Assembly: GCF_016808335.1 (NCBI RefSeq)
Contig: NC_053146.1
Coordinates: 31,473,495 to 31,537,494, forward strand
Direction: 5' to 3'
DNA length: 64,000 nt
Source: Panicum virgatum
Taxonomy: Eukaryota; Streptophyta; Magnoliopsida; Poales; Poaceae
The notes beneath the pieces were generated by a model, which saw only the letters and a list, made by a program, of their open reading frames with translations, ran no database searches and was not told the origin of the DNA. Both the position numbers and the translations under genes were made by a program. The stretch's first letter is position 1; every line of letters begins with the position of its first letter. Of the stretch, positions 24,351 to 34,786 are shown piece after piece.

Positions 24351-24385
24351 AAGGTCATGAAAGTAGTAAAGATAAATGATACAAG

Positions 24386-25861
24386 TTACCTCTCGTGGGA
24401 GTCCTCCGCCAAGCTAGCTTCAGGCTCACTACGGCTGATCGGGGTTGAAAGCCATCCAGCGGCAGTATGCCTCCACTCCTCCTGACGCTGCAACTGCAAC
24501 TGCTCCATGTCATGGAGTCTCTCGCCAGTGTGACATTGCCATGCTTGGGATATATCGATGTGTTGGTGCAGTGTCTCTTGTATGTTGTCGCTTTGCACCC
24601 GCAGCTCACCTAGCTGCTGGGTGATGGCACCGAAACCTCGGGACGAGGCGGTCCGTCTGATGAGGTTCAGTGCTTCTTTGGAGCTGATATGAGTGTTGTG
24701 GCTGCTGAGGTAGTGGTGTTGGTTCTGTTTCCCTTCTGGCCCTGCTTCTTGTCATCCTGCCAGGTAAACCAGAAGATCTATGCCTACGAGCTCCTTCTCG
24801 TGGAACGAGAGGGAATGGTTAGCGAATGACAATTATACAAATGGAACTCCGCATTGGGCAGCAGAATCTCATTTGTAAAGCCCAAGTAGAAGAAAATCAA
24901 AGAGTCATTCGGGCCTTTCTTTAGTGTGTGACCTTGATCAAATAAGCCTCGTCGATATACGCGCAGTCGCCTTCAATGAAAGGAATAAAATTCCTTTCTA
25001 AGGCACCGACACATGTAGTGATGCGAGTAATCAAAGAAGTGCACTCAATAGGACCCGTCATCTTGAAATTCGAAAGCCATTGCTTAACCAAAACTTGTGT
25101 GGGGGAGATTTTTATCTTGTTGACCATGGAATATAATATGAGCAATTCATCGTTGCGCACGGGTCAGACATCATCTCTAGGAAAGAGAGTGATGGCTAAC
25201 CATTTGTGCATCAACTGAAGAGTCGGATTATGAATGTCGTTGCACCGAGGTGCAAACTTGCCTTGGACAACTTGACCCGAAATCTGGCCCCAAAATTCAT
25301 GACGATTAAAACCGCGGCAAGCTTGCTCAAGAGAAATCGGCTAGCGTTTGTTGAAATTGAGGTGGCCGACAAAAGTTTTCCAAGAAAGCAAGTATTCTTT
25401 CCCGAAAAGTAAAAAATAAACCCTATTTTCCACCTCCCGAAGAGTGCAAAAAAATTGGATGGTGAGGAGTCGAGAACCATACTCCTCAACGGGAACGAAG
25501 TTATCCCATCCAACTGCATGCCAAACATTAGAGAAGTCCTCGTACATACCTGTTTTGATGAGGAGATCCAGATCGAAGGCTCGGGTGTGGATGAATCTTT
25601 GGTCTTGAGGATGGTGTAGCCTTGTCGTTCATGATCATCTCGCAAGTCGAGGTAGGGGGCATCTTCTGCATCAATCTCTATGGCCTCGGCTTGCGGTTCG
25701 GCATGCATCTCTTCGTATTGTTCTTCTTCCTCATAGTCCACCGTGCTTGGTGTAGGCGAAGGTTTGGGTGTGTACGAGCTTGAGCCACCCCGAGAACGCG
25801 ATGAACTTCCACTCATCATCTTCTTGAATGCGCCGGAGACCTTCCGCCCAAAGCCTTTCAT
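24386..25861 (-). pseudogene. ATHILA ORF-1-like gene of D, frameshifted
   Basis: The start (MKGFGRKVSGAFKKMM, 25861) is basic and serine-rich, followed by an acidic stretch near 25735-25680. The core then continues in another frame: FIHTRAFDLDLLIKTGMYED, GWDNFVPVEEYGSRLLT, FFCTLREVENRVYFLLFGKE (about 25590-25341). A further segment at 25160-24921 holds KIKISPTQVLVKQWL and GPIECTSLITRIT, and a C-terminal tail runs to 24386. These phrases match the ATHILA ORF-1 family as I know it; its biochemical role is not established. At least two frameshifts (about 25600 and 25200) inactivate it. Confidence 0.65.
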
Positions 25862-25876
25862 AATGGAGCAAAACAA

Positions 25877-26240
25877 AACACGTGTAACTCGAAATGGGTT
25901 ACGTTAGTGAAACCGAAATGAACGTTCTTACCCACGAGTTGTTCCTTCTTTCTTGCAGCAAAGAAATGAGAGAGAGGTTTCTTGAAATCAAAGTTGAGCA
26001 AAACTCCAATGAAAACCCGAGAGCAAAGTTTGAGAGAGTTTGAGAGGGAGTGAGGGAATGAGAGTTGAGTGTGAGAGCTCAAAACTCACCCCTCGGCCTC
26101 TATTTAAAGAGAGAATGGCTGGGCACCATTGGAGGAGACAAGCCTCAACGGCTAGTGACTGTTGGAGAAGGATGGGCCCACTAGCCGTTGGCAGGGGTCG
26201 GCCTACCCTAGGGTTCGGCCGAACCCTAGGTGGCCCTCCC
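25877..26240 (-). promoter_or_regulatory. TATA-containing leader upstream of D ORF-1
   Basis: The minus strand shows CTTTAAATAGAGG (26099-26111), then a long CT/A-rich untranslated-type leader with a possible splice donor TGGGTAAGAAC (about 25935-25925), and then the ORF-1 start. Upstream of the TATA lies a perfect 24-bp palindrome (26207-26230) centred on TTCGGCCGAA. It is either a relic LTR or an internal promoter for ORF-1; no primer site follows it. Confidence 0.5.
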
Positions 26241-26699
26241 TGCTGACAGCCAGGGCCCACTGCCCTTCTAATGGTCATGTGCTTTTTAAACTTTGGTGCT
26301 GGCCAAACTTTGCTTCGAAAAGATGTTCAAATTTATTTTCCAAAGGATTTTAATGCTCAGAAATATTTTTGGATTTTTGTGAAAAGCAGAGAAAGTGCTA
26401 GAAAAGTTTCTAGAATGCATGAGTGTTTTGAAAATTCAAATATGCAATGGGAAAAATAAAAAAAGTCGGGAAAAGCAAAATGGTGGAAAGTAAATATGAG
26501 ATATGTACTGATTTACCTTCGGTAAGGGCTCGTCGTTTTGAGTCTGACGAGCGGGACCTTTCTCCTGCTTTGGTTAACACTGTTCGGCTCGTCCTGGAGA
26601 ATTGGATGAGGACGAACTTGCGACCTTACGCCACATCTTCTTGGCACATCTTCTTTTTGATCGTGTGAACGTAGGTCTTGGTAGTTGGGACTCTGGTGC

Positions 26700-27716
26700 T
26701 GTTGACGCTAGATGATCACACACCAAGCCCAGGAGCCCCGTACGCCAAGCCCGGACTGCACTTGATTTGAACCAAAGCGTGCTAGTCAACTTGACCTATA
26801 AATTGACAAGGAAACAGCAAACCGTCAAATTCAAGAGTGTATCGGCTGGATTTCTGAATCACTCTTATACTGCGTATCGGCAGGGCCCTGCCGATACAGA
26901 AGACGACAATAGATCGGGTATGATGAGCATGTAATAAAAGCAACCTACAAGGGATCGGCAATGAGCTGCCGATGCCGATAAGCAACTAGATGGCTAGATC
27001 TAAAGCTGACACGTGCCAGGTAATAGTGTACAAACCCACGAATGTATGGATCTAGACAAAGCTAAGCTTATGATCAAATCTAATCGGCTTTACAGGATTT
27101 ATCGTGATAAATAAGGAGCTTACAGCTGATTAAATAGATCACTATGCTGGGTATTTTGTGAATGAATCTAAACGAGAAAATAGCGATGCGCCCGAGATCA
27201 AAGCTTAGATAAATTTGGTAAATTTTGAATAGATCTGAACGAAGCCATAGCGATGCGTCCGGAAGCTAAAGCTCAGATTTACTCGGTAAACGAAGACTTA
27301 CCAGCAAACCAAGTCGCTCGAATGTGAGGCGTCCTTGATCAACTTGAAAGAACTTGTGGAAAAGAAAAAGGATGGCGAAGCCGCCGACGAGAAAGTAAAT
27401 CGCAAGTAGTAAAGTTTGTTTGTTTGGATGTGTATCAATCTTTACAATAGCCGGGGTCTCATATTTATACCCCACTAATACAATCCTAGCCGATTACGGC
27501 AAAGTATATTCTATCTTAAGAAACAAGAAACTATCCTAATAAATAAAATGACACCTTCCAAACTGAGATCTTCTCATACCAAATCCGTGCATAAACGCCA
27601 GCACACCTGAACGGTACCAAATCATGACCGATCCTTCCATGCATATTGTTATTTCTTAACCTGGTATTCCTTCCCTTCACCAATCATTTGACACGTGCCA
27701 AAAAACGGTGTCAACA
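26700..27716 (-). repeat. B 3' LTR, 1,017 bp
   Basis: Plus-strand ends TGTTGACGCTAG and GTGTCAACA. It is nearly the same as 38469-39488 with scattered substitutions, mostly transitions. A minus-strand TATAAATAT lies at about 27461-27470. Confidence 0.92.
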
Positions 27717-27717
27717 C

Positions 27718-27735
27718 ATGCCCCCCAGTTTCGAA
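27718..27735 (-). promoter_or_regulatory. B polypurine tract
   Basis: The minus strand reads CGAAACTGGGGGGCAT directly before the 3' LTR. This sets the element's orientation. Confidence 0.75.
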
Positions 27736-27873
27736 GTGAAATATCCTTTTGCTCCGAAATTATCTTTCAATCACAATTATTTTCTTCAAACGGTTGCCTC
27801 AAAAGTGCTCCATGCCATTGTAATGTAAACGGCTCATCAATTCGGAATCCCGACTCCTGAGGTGGGGTCATCT

Positions 27874-27881
27874 TATAAATA
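27874..27881 (+). promoter_or_regulatory. TATA box of the antisense gene
   Basis: TATAAATA on the plus strand, about 150 bases before the start codon at 28026, followed by a C/T-rich leader typical of plant 5' untranslated regions. Confidence 0.6.
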
Positions 27882-28025
27882 TGTTAGTGTACTTTCCCCC
27901 CTCCTTCTCCATAGTTTCTTGCACCCAGGCCATTCTTCTTCCTGCTCAAGAACTCATCTGTTCCGCCGCCGCCGGATTTCAGCGCATCCCCTTCAACCGT
28001 CAAAGACTTCTCCCAGGTTTTACCA

Positions 28026-28978
28026 ATGGCTTCCATCTCTGAGATCCCCCAGGTACGTCAATCTTACATCTCCCTTCTGTGCCATTACTTTAATCTTCGA
28101 TTTGCGACTATCCTTGATTTTTCCCCTTTTCCGCCATTATTTCTAGGCCCTTAGGAACTCAATCTTCATCCCTCTGTCTGAACAACCCAGCATGGTCTGT
28201 CTAGGCCCCATGGGCAAGCCAGATCCAACCAATATAATCAATCTGGAAACCGGCAGAATCTCCCTCAAAGCTTCAAATATGACCTCAAATTGGTCCCTTG
28301 CTTTTAGATCTTGGCCGAGTGTCACCCCAGGGTGGAGGAATTGTTTCCGCAGAGTAGCGAGAGTTTATCGGGTGGACTGGGAGCAATATGACATTAGTCA
28401 ATGCCTGAACCTTTCTTTATCTAAGATGGTCAAGAATAAGCTGATGCTCGCATCGGCTTCCTATTTCTGGTCTGATGCCATCAATGGCTTTTTGTTTGGC
28501 CATGGCCCAATGACTCCAACCTTGCTAGATGTCATGATGTTGACTGGTCTGAATATCACTGCTCCCGACCGATCCTTTAATTTCTTGGACCACGCTTCTT
28601 TTAAGATAAAGACTAGAACCATCGGTGGTTGGAGCGGATATGTCACCGAGAACATGAAAACTGGCTCTGTGTCAATCAGGGAACATACTGCTTTCCTCAA
28701 TATGTGGTTGGAAAAATTCATCTTCTATGGCAAAACAGCAGGCCCAACCAACAACACTCTGAAGATGGCCAAAACCTTGGCTAGTAGAAACCCAGTACCC
28801 CTTGGAAACATCTTCTTGGATCAGTTTACCACCTACTCCATCAAGTATCGGTCAAACTAAGGGCCGATCAACCAATCTCCAACTTAGGAGGCCCCTCACG
28901 GTTCATTCAGCTATGGTTTAACACATATATGCATAAAACCATGGGCATTAAGCTATCAGCCTTTGATCGGGGAGGGAA
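28026..28978 (+). pseudogene. Plant-mobile-domain gene carried antisense in B, truncated
   Basis: Exon 1 (28026-28052) encodes MASISEIPQ. A 94-bp intron (28053-28146) begins GTACGT and ends TTTCTAG in phase 0. Exon 2 continues ALRNSIFIPLSEQPS and then the main body from 28192. The body holds SASYFWSDAINGFLFGHGPM, TPTLLDVMMLTGLNI and FLNMWLEKFIFYG, wording I recognise as the plant mobile domain (PMD), found in plant transposons and some host proteins; its biochemical role here is unknown. A stop at 28858-28860 follows a shift, since the other frame goes on with PISNLGGPSRFIQLWFNTYM to about 28978. There the gene is cut by element F, and its C-terminal half is not found on the far side of F. 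The start was chosen for the TATA box, the splice sites and frame continuity. Confidence 0.7.
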
Positions 28979-30040
28979 ATATCCATCTCAGAAATAGTGA
29001 ATCCCTTCTTTTCATCCCCTCCGATATAATGGCCTTGCCTCAAATGTTCAATCCCTATATCTCTTCCCGGGACATAATATTTTTGGATCACCCCTAACCC
29101 TGGATTCATGGCTCGGGATATTAGTGTAAGATAACACCCCAAACCAACTTCTCCTATGCCGAATGATGCTTCACAAATCCATCTTTCAACCTTGATGTAG
29201 GTGGGATCAATCACTTGCTTCTTCACCAATGCTGCATACATCCAATTCAATTCTTGGTCGGTGACCTTTGATTCTCTCATCCTCCCGAGAATTCTTTTGC
29301 TCACCCAAGAGTGGAATATTTGGAGGATCACATTACTTATATTCTTCCTTTGGCGATTGACATCTTTTAATATCTTCATCCAAAACTCATCGAGCTCTCC
29401 ATCTTTGACTTCCACCATTTCATTTGCATTGCTTTTGAACCCGAGCAAACTCCCTATATCTCCATAAGTGATGACTTTTTCTTCATTCTTGAGCCGAAAT
29501 TTCAGACATGGCACTTCTTCATCATCCACCACCTCTGTTATTTTTCTCTAGTGTCATGAACATCTCCAAAGCCACTTCTTCTTGCATGTCTACCGTAACA
29601 CCGTCGGAAAATAACTTCCAACCGATGTTCTCCAAGAGCTTGTAGATGTCATGATGGAATCCCAACTTCTCCAATGCTTCATCATCAAAATCATAGTTTG
29701 CTCGCAGCCTTCCCTTCATGAACTTGAGCCTTTCTTCTTCTTCCATTGACATGATGGTAAACCCATATTCGGAATGCTTGGGCTTGTATGGCGGTGGTGC
29801 GGATGACCTTGTCGAACGCCGTGGAGGAGGTGGCATCCCTTCGGTGAATCTCATGGAGGAGCTTCTTGGGCCTCTCATCCCACCAAGGAGCAACATGTCG
29901 CTCCTCGGTGCGGGGTTGTCTTCCTCCATGCTCCGCGGAGACCCGGAGACCGAGTGCCTCCGCGAAGAACATGCCGATGCGTCGGGTGTTGATGAACGCG
30001 TCCTTCTCCTCCCGGTGACGAACTTCATGAAGCCACTCAT
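28979..30040 (-). pseudogene. ATHILA ORF-1-like gene of F, frameshifted and truncated
   Basis: It starts MSGFMKFVTGRRRTRSS, a basic, serine-rich N-terminus like that of D ORF-1. A proline/serine-rich region and then LRANYDFDDEALEKLGFHHD and MFMTLEKNN follow. After a frame change near 29530 it continues DDEEVPCLKFRLKNEEKVIT, YGDIGSLLGFKSN, FHSWVSKRILGRM and ELNWMYAALVKKQVIDPTYI to about 28980, where it runs into the PMD gene of B. The general plan (GW..LF, MTLE, YGDIG..LGF, KR.LGR) fits ATHILA ORF-1 proteins. The molecular function of the family is not established. Confidence 0.55.
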
Positions 30041-30106
30041 GGTGACTCTTTGCTGCACACACTCAAAAATAAACACACCGGGGGTTTTTTGCCGGTGGGA
30101 GAACAA

Positions 30107-30640
30107 TATATCGAAGAGTGGAGCAAACTAGGATTTGTGGTGAATTTTCTGAGATTTTTGGAGTTGATTTTGGTGGACGAATTTTTCAGAACTCTAGCTT
30201 ATGTTTCTGGGTGAAGAACTTGAAGAACACAAACAAGGAATTGAGTGAGGAGCATACCCATGAAAGGGGAGCACCAGGGGACTTAAAAAGAGGCCAGGCC
30301 GGCCGGCCTAGGGCCATGGGGCCGGCCGGCCTAGGGTGTTCCTGGCCCTCCTCCACTTCATCTTTCTCTGGTGACTTCCTGGCGCAATTTCTTGCCTCTG
30401 TCCAGTACATCTTTTATGCTTTGCACTGTCCATAACCTGTGCACCACTCCTTCCTTGTCATTGTTGTCCACTTGCAACATTATTTCTTCACTTTGTGTCA
30501 TTCACTTTGTCCCATGCTTCATCATTCATCACATGGTGCCATCTTTGCTGAAAATTTCATGTCCTTCCCATGCATGGCTGCTCCCTTCTTTGTATCATTT
30601 GCATGTGGTGGTAGGTAGAGAGCACAATTTCTTCCCGTGA
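30107..30640 (-). promoter_or_regulatory. Promoter-like leader upstream of F ORF-1
   Basis: A minus-strand TATA-like CTCTTTTTAAGT (30281-30292) is followed by a leader of about 240 bases before the ORF-1 start. Two GC palindromes lie just upstream of it: AGGCCGGCCGGCCT (30296-30309) and GGCCGGCCGGCC (30320-30331). The arrangement parallels 25877-26240. It could be an LTR relic or an internal promoter. Confidence 0.45.
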
Positions 30641-31464
30641 ACTCACTTTGATGAATAGATGTTAATCAAGCACATAAACCCTCTCCAAATCATGCTTAGA
30701 TGTTGAATCCTCCTCTAACTTCGAAATTTCAGAATTAACTCAAAGCATGCAATGAGCTTAAATGAATAATCAGAGGGGAATCAAAACATCTTTACATTTG
30801 TAAGTCAAAAAATATTTTTTGACTACATTAATTTTGGTTGCACCGGAAACGTTCAGTTTCATGAATTGATAGTGAACAATCTCGAATTCAACAGTGGGTC
30901 TTGGGTTTAGGTTCTAATTTTTGCCAAAATGAGAGAGAAATTTTTGAAAAAGGGAACAATTAAAGTTAGGAAAATTCTAGTCCTATGAAACTGAAAATTC
31001 TCTCTATGTTTGAGGGAACCTACACATCAAGAATTTAAATAATATAAATATAGTGCGGCTCTACTCTTGTCTTTTATCTCAACTTGGTCCGGCCGTCATG
31101 GAGAGGACAGTTGCCAAAAATAGGTATGGAAATTTGGATGTGGCTTTCTCAAGAAGAGGTAAATAAATCATAGGATGGCTCATGTTATTGGTTTAAAATA
31201 AGAAACAACATCAAAATGACCGAGCGACTAAAATCCAAATCGAATTGTTCGACCGAACGACCAATTGTTCAAAAGTTTATCATGTTCTTGCGTAGCAAAA
31301 TTCTTGACTCACTTACCCAAATCTCTCACGGGTTGTCCTCCTGGCAGCTTATTCTTGACTCGACGAACGGGTTGAACTCCAGGCAGCTTTATTCTTGAGT
31401 CGACGAACGGGTTGCCTCCCGCAGAGCGCTTCGTTTATAGTCTATAGCTAGACTTTCTTCTTCT
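30641..31464 (-). other. F spacer between gag-pro and ORF-1
   Basis: AT-rich, no coding signal. At 31409-31429 the minus strand reads GCGCTCTGCGGGAGGCAACCC, a conserved box that in Athila elements follows the pol stop and precedes the second gene. Around 31320-31420 there are three degenerate repeats containing ATTCTTGA(C/G)TC and ACGGGTTG. The place where RT and integrase would sit is empty. Confidence 0.55.
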
Positions 31465-33833
31465 TCACTTCGGACCAACACTTGGTGATGGCGCTGCAGT
31501 CTTGGGTACCCACTTCCGCACAATCCTTGGTGCGGGTTTGTCTTCTAGGTTAGTCATCTTTTTGGTCTTCACAGGCGTGCTTCTAGCTTTTATCTTGACG
31601 GGTGCAGCGATCTTCTTTGTTGCGATGGACGCGACGACTTCTTTCTCCTTCTTCGCTTCCTTCTTGTTCAGCTCCTCTTCTTTCTTCAGCTTCTCCTCTG
31701 TGACATGGCGGTGAGGCGGAACATATTTGAAATTGATCATGTTGCATACCTCGAGGCGTGGACAAAACTTGAACTCGCTTGTGGTGCCATTGATGTCGAA
31801 CTTGATCTCCCCCTTGCCAACGTCGATGTTCGCCCTTGCGGTCTTGAGGAAAGGCCTCCCAAGTATGAGAGGCGCCTTGCTCCCTTCTCCCATATTGAGA
31901 ATCACAAAGTCAACGGGGACTAAGTGTTCTCCAATCTTCACGGGCACGTCTTTGGCGATTCCCAAAGGATAGCGAACGGAATTGTCCGCTAACTCTTGGC
32001 ACATGGCGGTGGGTTCCGGCTCCGTTAAGCTTAGCTTCTCGAACACGTTCTTTGGCATGACGCTCACACTTGCGCCGAGATTACAAAGTGCTCTTTCGAA
32101 CATAAGAGATCCAATGGAACACGGGATGGTAGGACATCCGGGGTCCCTCTTCTTCTTAGGAGCTTCATTAGCGATTGCCGCGCTACACTCCTCGGTTAGC
32201 TTGACGGTGCTTGGTGGTATCTTGCGCTTGTTTCCCATGATGTCTTTGAAGTAGCGAGAATATGTTGGAACTTGTAGAGCATCCAAGAGCGGCATGTTGA
32301 TGCTCAACTTGCGTACCATGTCAACAAATTTGTTGAATTGCTCATCTTCATGTTTACCTTTGCGGTATCGTGGCCTTGGCGGTAGAATCTTGGTGTCTAT
32401 ATCATCTAGCTCAAACTCTGGCTCTTCGGTGACTATCGCTGATGTAGGAGTAGGCACCTTCTCCTTGATGATGGTCTCCACTTCAACTCTTGGCTTCGGC
32501 TTCCTTGCTCCCGCCGCATGTTCGGGTTCTTTGGTCTCCTTTCCCGAGCAAGTTTGAATTACCTTTGCCGTCTCCGGACCTTGATGTTGCCCGGGCAATT
32601 TTCCTTCGTTGCTAGATAAGCGTCCGGCGAGCTGGGCTACTTGCGTTTCTAGCATCTTCATCATGTTGAGTACTTGAAGGTTAGAGCTCCCGACCTCCGT
32701 CACCTTGCCATCAATGTTCTCCAAGATCTTGTCCATAGCCTTGAACTTGGTGACGGTGTCCTTTTTGATCTTGCCTTGCTCCTCCATGAACTCCTTCAAT
32801 TGTATATGAAGAGGCACCGAGTTTCGAATGGAAGAGCTTGCATTAAATTGAGGTCTACCTTGCCCGTAGCGGAAGTTGGGTTGCGGGATCCATTCTCCCT
32901 TCTTCATGTTGTCGAGCATCTTGGCTTCCTCCGGGCAATTCTTTTGGACATGGCCGTACTCTCCACATTCTTCACATATAGACCTTGCTTCGGCCGCCTT
33001 CAAATCAATAGCTTGGGCTTCTCCCTTTCCACTTCCATCTTTTCCAACCTTCTCATGAGCGAGTCGATCTTCCCTTCTAGCACTTCTTCACGTTCCACTT
33101 GTAATACACTCTTCACGGCGCCCACGGCTTGGAGTGGTTGTAGGCGCCCCGATGATGCCCATGCGTCATTGTCCGCCACCTTCTTGAATAGTTTGAAAAC
33201 TTGAGTCGGCGTGAGCTCAATGATCGATCCTCCTGCCGATGCGTCAATAATCCCCCTTGATGCAGTAGTGAGGCCTTGATAGAACTTCTGGACCACATCT
33301 TCCCTTGAGAACTTGTGATGAGGTACGGCGCGGATGTAGTCGTTGAAGTGCTCATAGGCTTCCGCAATAGTCTCCGTCGGGGCTTGCGCGAATGTAGCAA
33401 TCTTGTTGCGCAAAATTTGGGTCTTGCCCGGCGAGTAGAAGTCCATCATGAACTCCTTCATCAAGGACTCCCAAATTTGCACCGTGTGCGCCAGTAGAGA
33501 ATGAAACCATTGCAGCGCTCTCCCAAGTAGAGAGAACGGAAAGAGCCTCGCTCTCATTTGATCTTGAGTCATCCCTTGCATGTCGAAGGTGCGGCATAGT
33601 TGGAGGAACGCTTGAAGATGTAGATTAGCGTCTTCTTTTCCAGTGAAGGACGAGCTTTGCACCATCCTTATGATTAAAGTCTTGATCTTGAATGGAACTC
33701 CGATGTTGTTGAGATTTTGGATCGGCAAGTCCCGAATGTCCGGAGTGCATAGGTCTCCTATCGTACGCTCCTGCTCCGGTAGCGCCATCCCTCGGTGAAG
33801 TGGCGCCTTCTTTGGACTTGTTGGTGGAGTCAC
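31465..33833 (-). pseudogene. gag-pro: Gag-protease of F
   Basis: The gag (33833-33000) has MRARLFPFSLLGRALQWFHS, MDFYSPGKT and FYQGLTTASRGIIDASAGGS. One frameshift near 33025 separates it from the knuckle CEECGEYGHVQKNC and the protease part. The protease motif reads ALCNLGASVSVMP: the catalytic Asp is Asn (codon AAT at 32082-32080), a G-to-A change that should abolish activity. LILGRPFLKTARANIDVGKG follows. The frame then ends naturally in a lysine-rich tail with RIVRKWVPKTAAPSPS, comparable to the tail of D. About 790 codons in all; no RT follows. Confidence 0.7.
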
Positions 33834-33914
33834 TTGAGGTGAAGACGATGAACCGACGACTTCTTCTTTTGGATCTACTAGTTCCAGCTTCCTTGATCAT
33901 GCTTCTCGTCTTGT

Positions 33915-34569
33915 TTGCCTGTAAATTTTTTCTGGATCATCCACAAAATTTTCGGGTTTGTTGGAGAGGCTCCCGTCCATCTCCTGTTAGGGGAGGCCGA
34001 GACTCCCTGAAAAGGGCCTGGGCCGGTTGTCTCAATGGGCCCAGGCCGGCCGGCCTGGCCCATTTTCTCGCCGCCTCGTGTCCTCCTTTCTCCCCAAGTC
34101 TTTTGGAGTCTTCTAGAGTTTATACCTTTCACGATTGCACCCCGTTGGACGTCGTTATCTTCGAGATTTCTTCGAGGGAAAGGATAGGATGGAGAATCCT
34201 TCCTTAAATCTCTATTTGCTTTGCTTAGCCCCGAAGTATCTCGATCTCATCTTGTGGGCTTTGTCCTTTGGGCTTCATTGGAGGGTGGATGTGCATGAAC
34301 GGGCTTCTAGTCGTCATGGCCTTTGGTCCTTTGTTTGGGCTTTGGCCTTCGTCTTTCTTCGTGTTATTGCGTGATCATGGGCCTCATCATTTCATGCTCC
34401 AAAATTGGTCAAAAACCTGCAAAAACGAAGTACCTCCAAAATATATGTGCAAATGCGAAAATGACCAATAATCGGGCCGAGGTTAGGATGGTTAGTGATT
34501 TTGATATTAAATTCATGCCATTATCAAAGTTAAACAGGGGATAAAACGGATACTTAAGGAGCGCCAACA
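33915..34569 (-). repeat. F 5' LTR, inner end not resolved
   Basis: On the minus strand it starts TGTTGGCGCTCCTTAAGTAT, a start I associate with grass Athila LTRs. It contains a perfect 18-bp palindrome CCAGGCCGGCCGGCCTGG (34041-34058). The inner border and primer site could not be placed; it must end before the gag start at about 33833. Confidence 0.55.
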
Positions 34570-34786
34570 ATGTTTAACTTACAATCCTTGCCTCTAGTCA
34601 ATACATCCTTTTTCTTTTGGGTTTTATTGCCCTAAGGTCGATACAAAATTATATCGGCCATCTATAGCCAATGTTATCACAATATCACTGGCTTTCCTTT
34701 ACATTTTTTGCTCTAAAGGCGACATTTACTATGTCGGCTATACTAAAACCTATCCGATATTTTCATCATCGCTTTTACAATGCCAC
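34570..34786 (-). other. B spacer downstream of gag-pro
   Basis: AT-rich non-coding sequence of B between the gag-pro stop and element F. The words ATCGGC and GTCGGC recur, as in the rest of B. No coding signal for RT. Confidence 0.5.

Larger units (their letters stand above)
28979..34569 (-). mobile_element. F: Athila-like element without RT/integrase, 3' truncated
   Basis: Minus orientation: 5' LTR ending GGAGCGCCAACA at 34569, gag-protease (33833-31465), a GGGAGGCAACCC box, spacer, promoter-like leader, ATHILA ORF-1 (30040-28979). It lies inside B. The 3' LTR is absent and the left end abuts the broken PMD gene, so both lost sequence at this junction. No RT or integrase lies between protease and ORF-1, the same order as in D. 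Confidence 0.65.
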
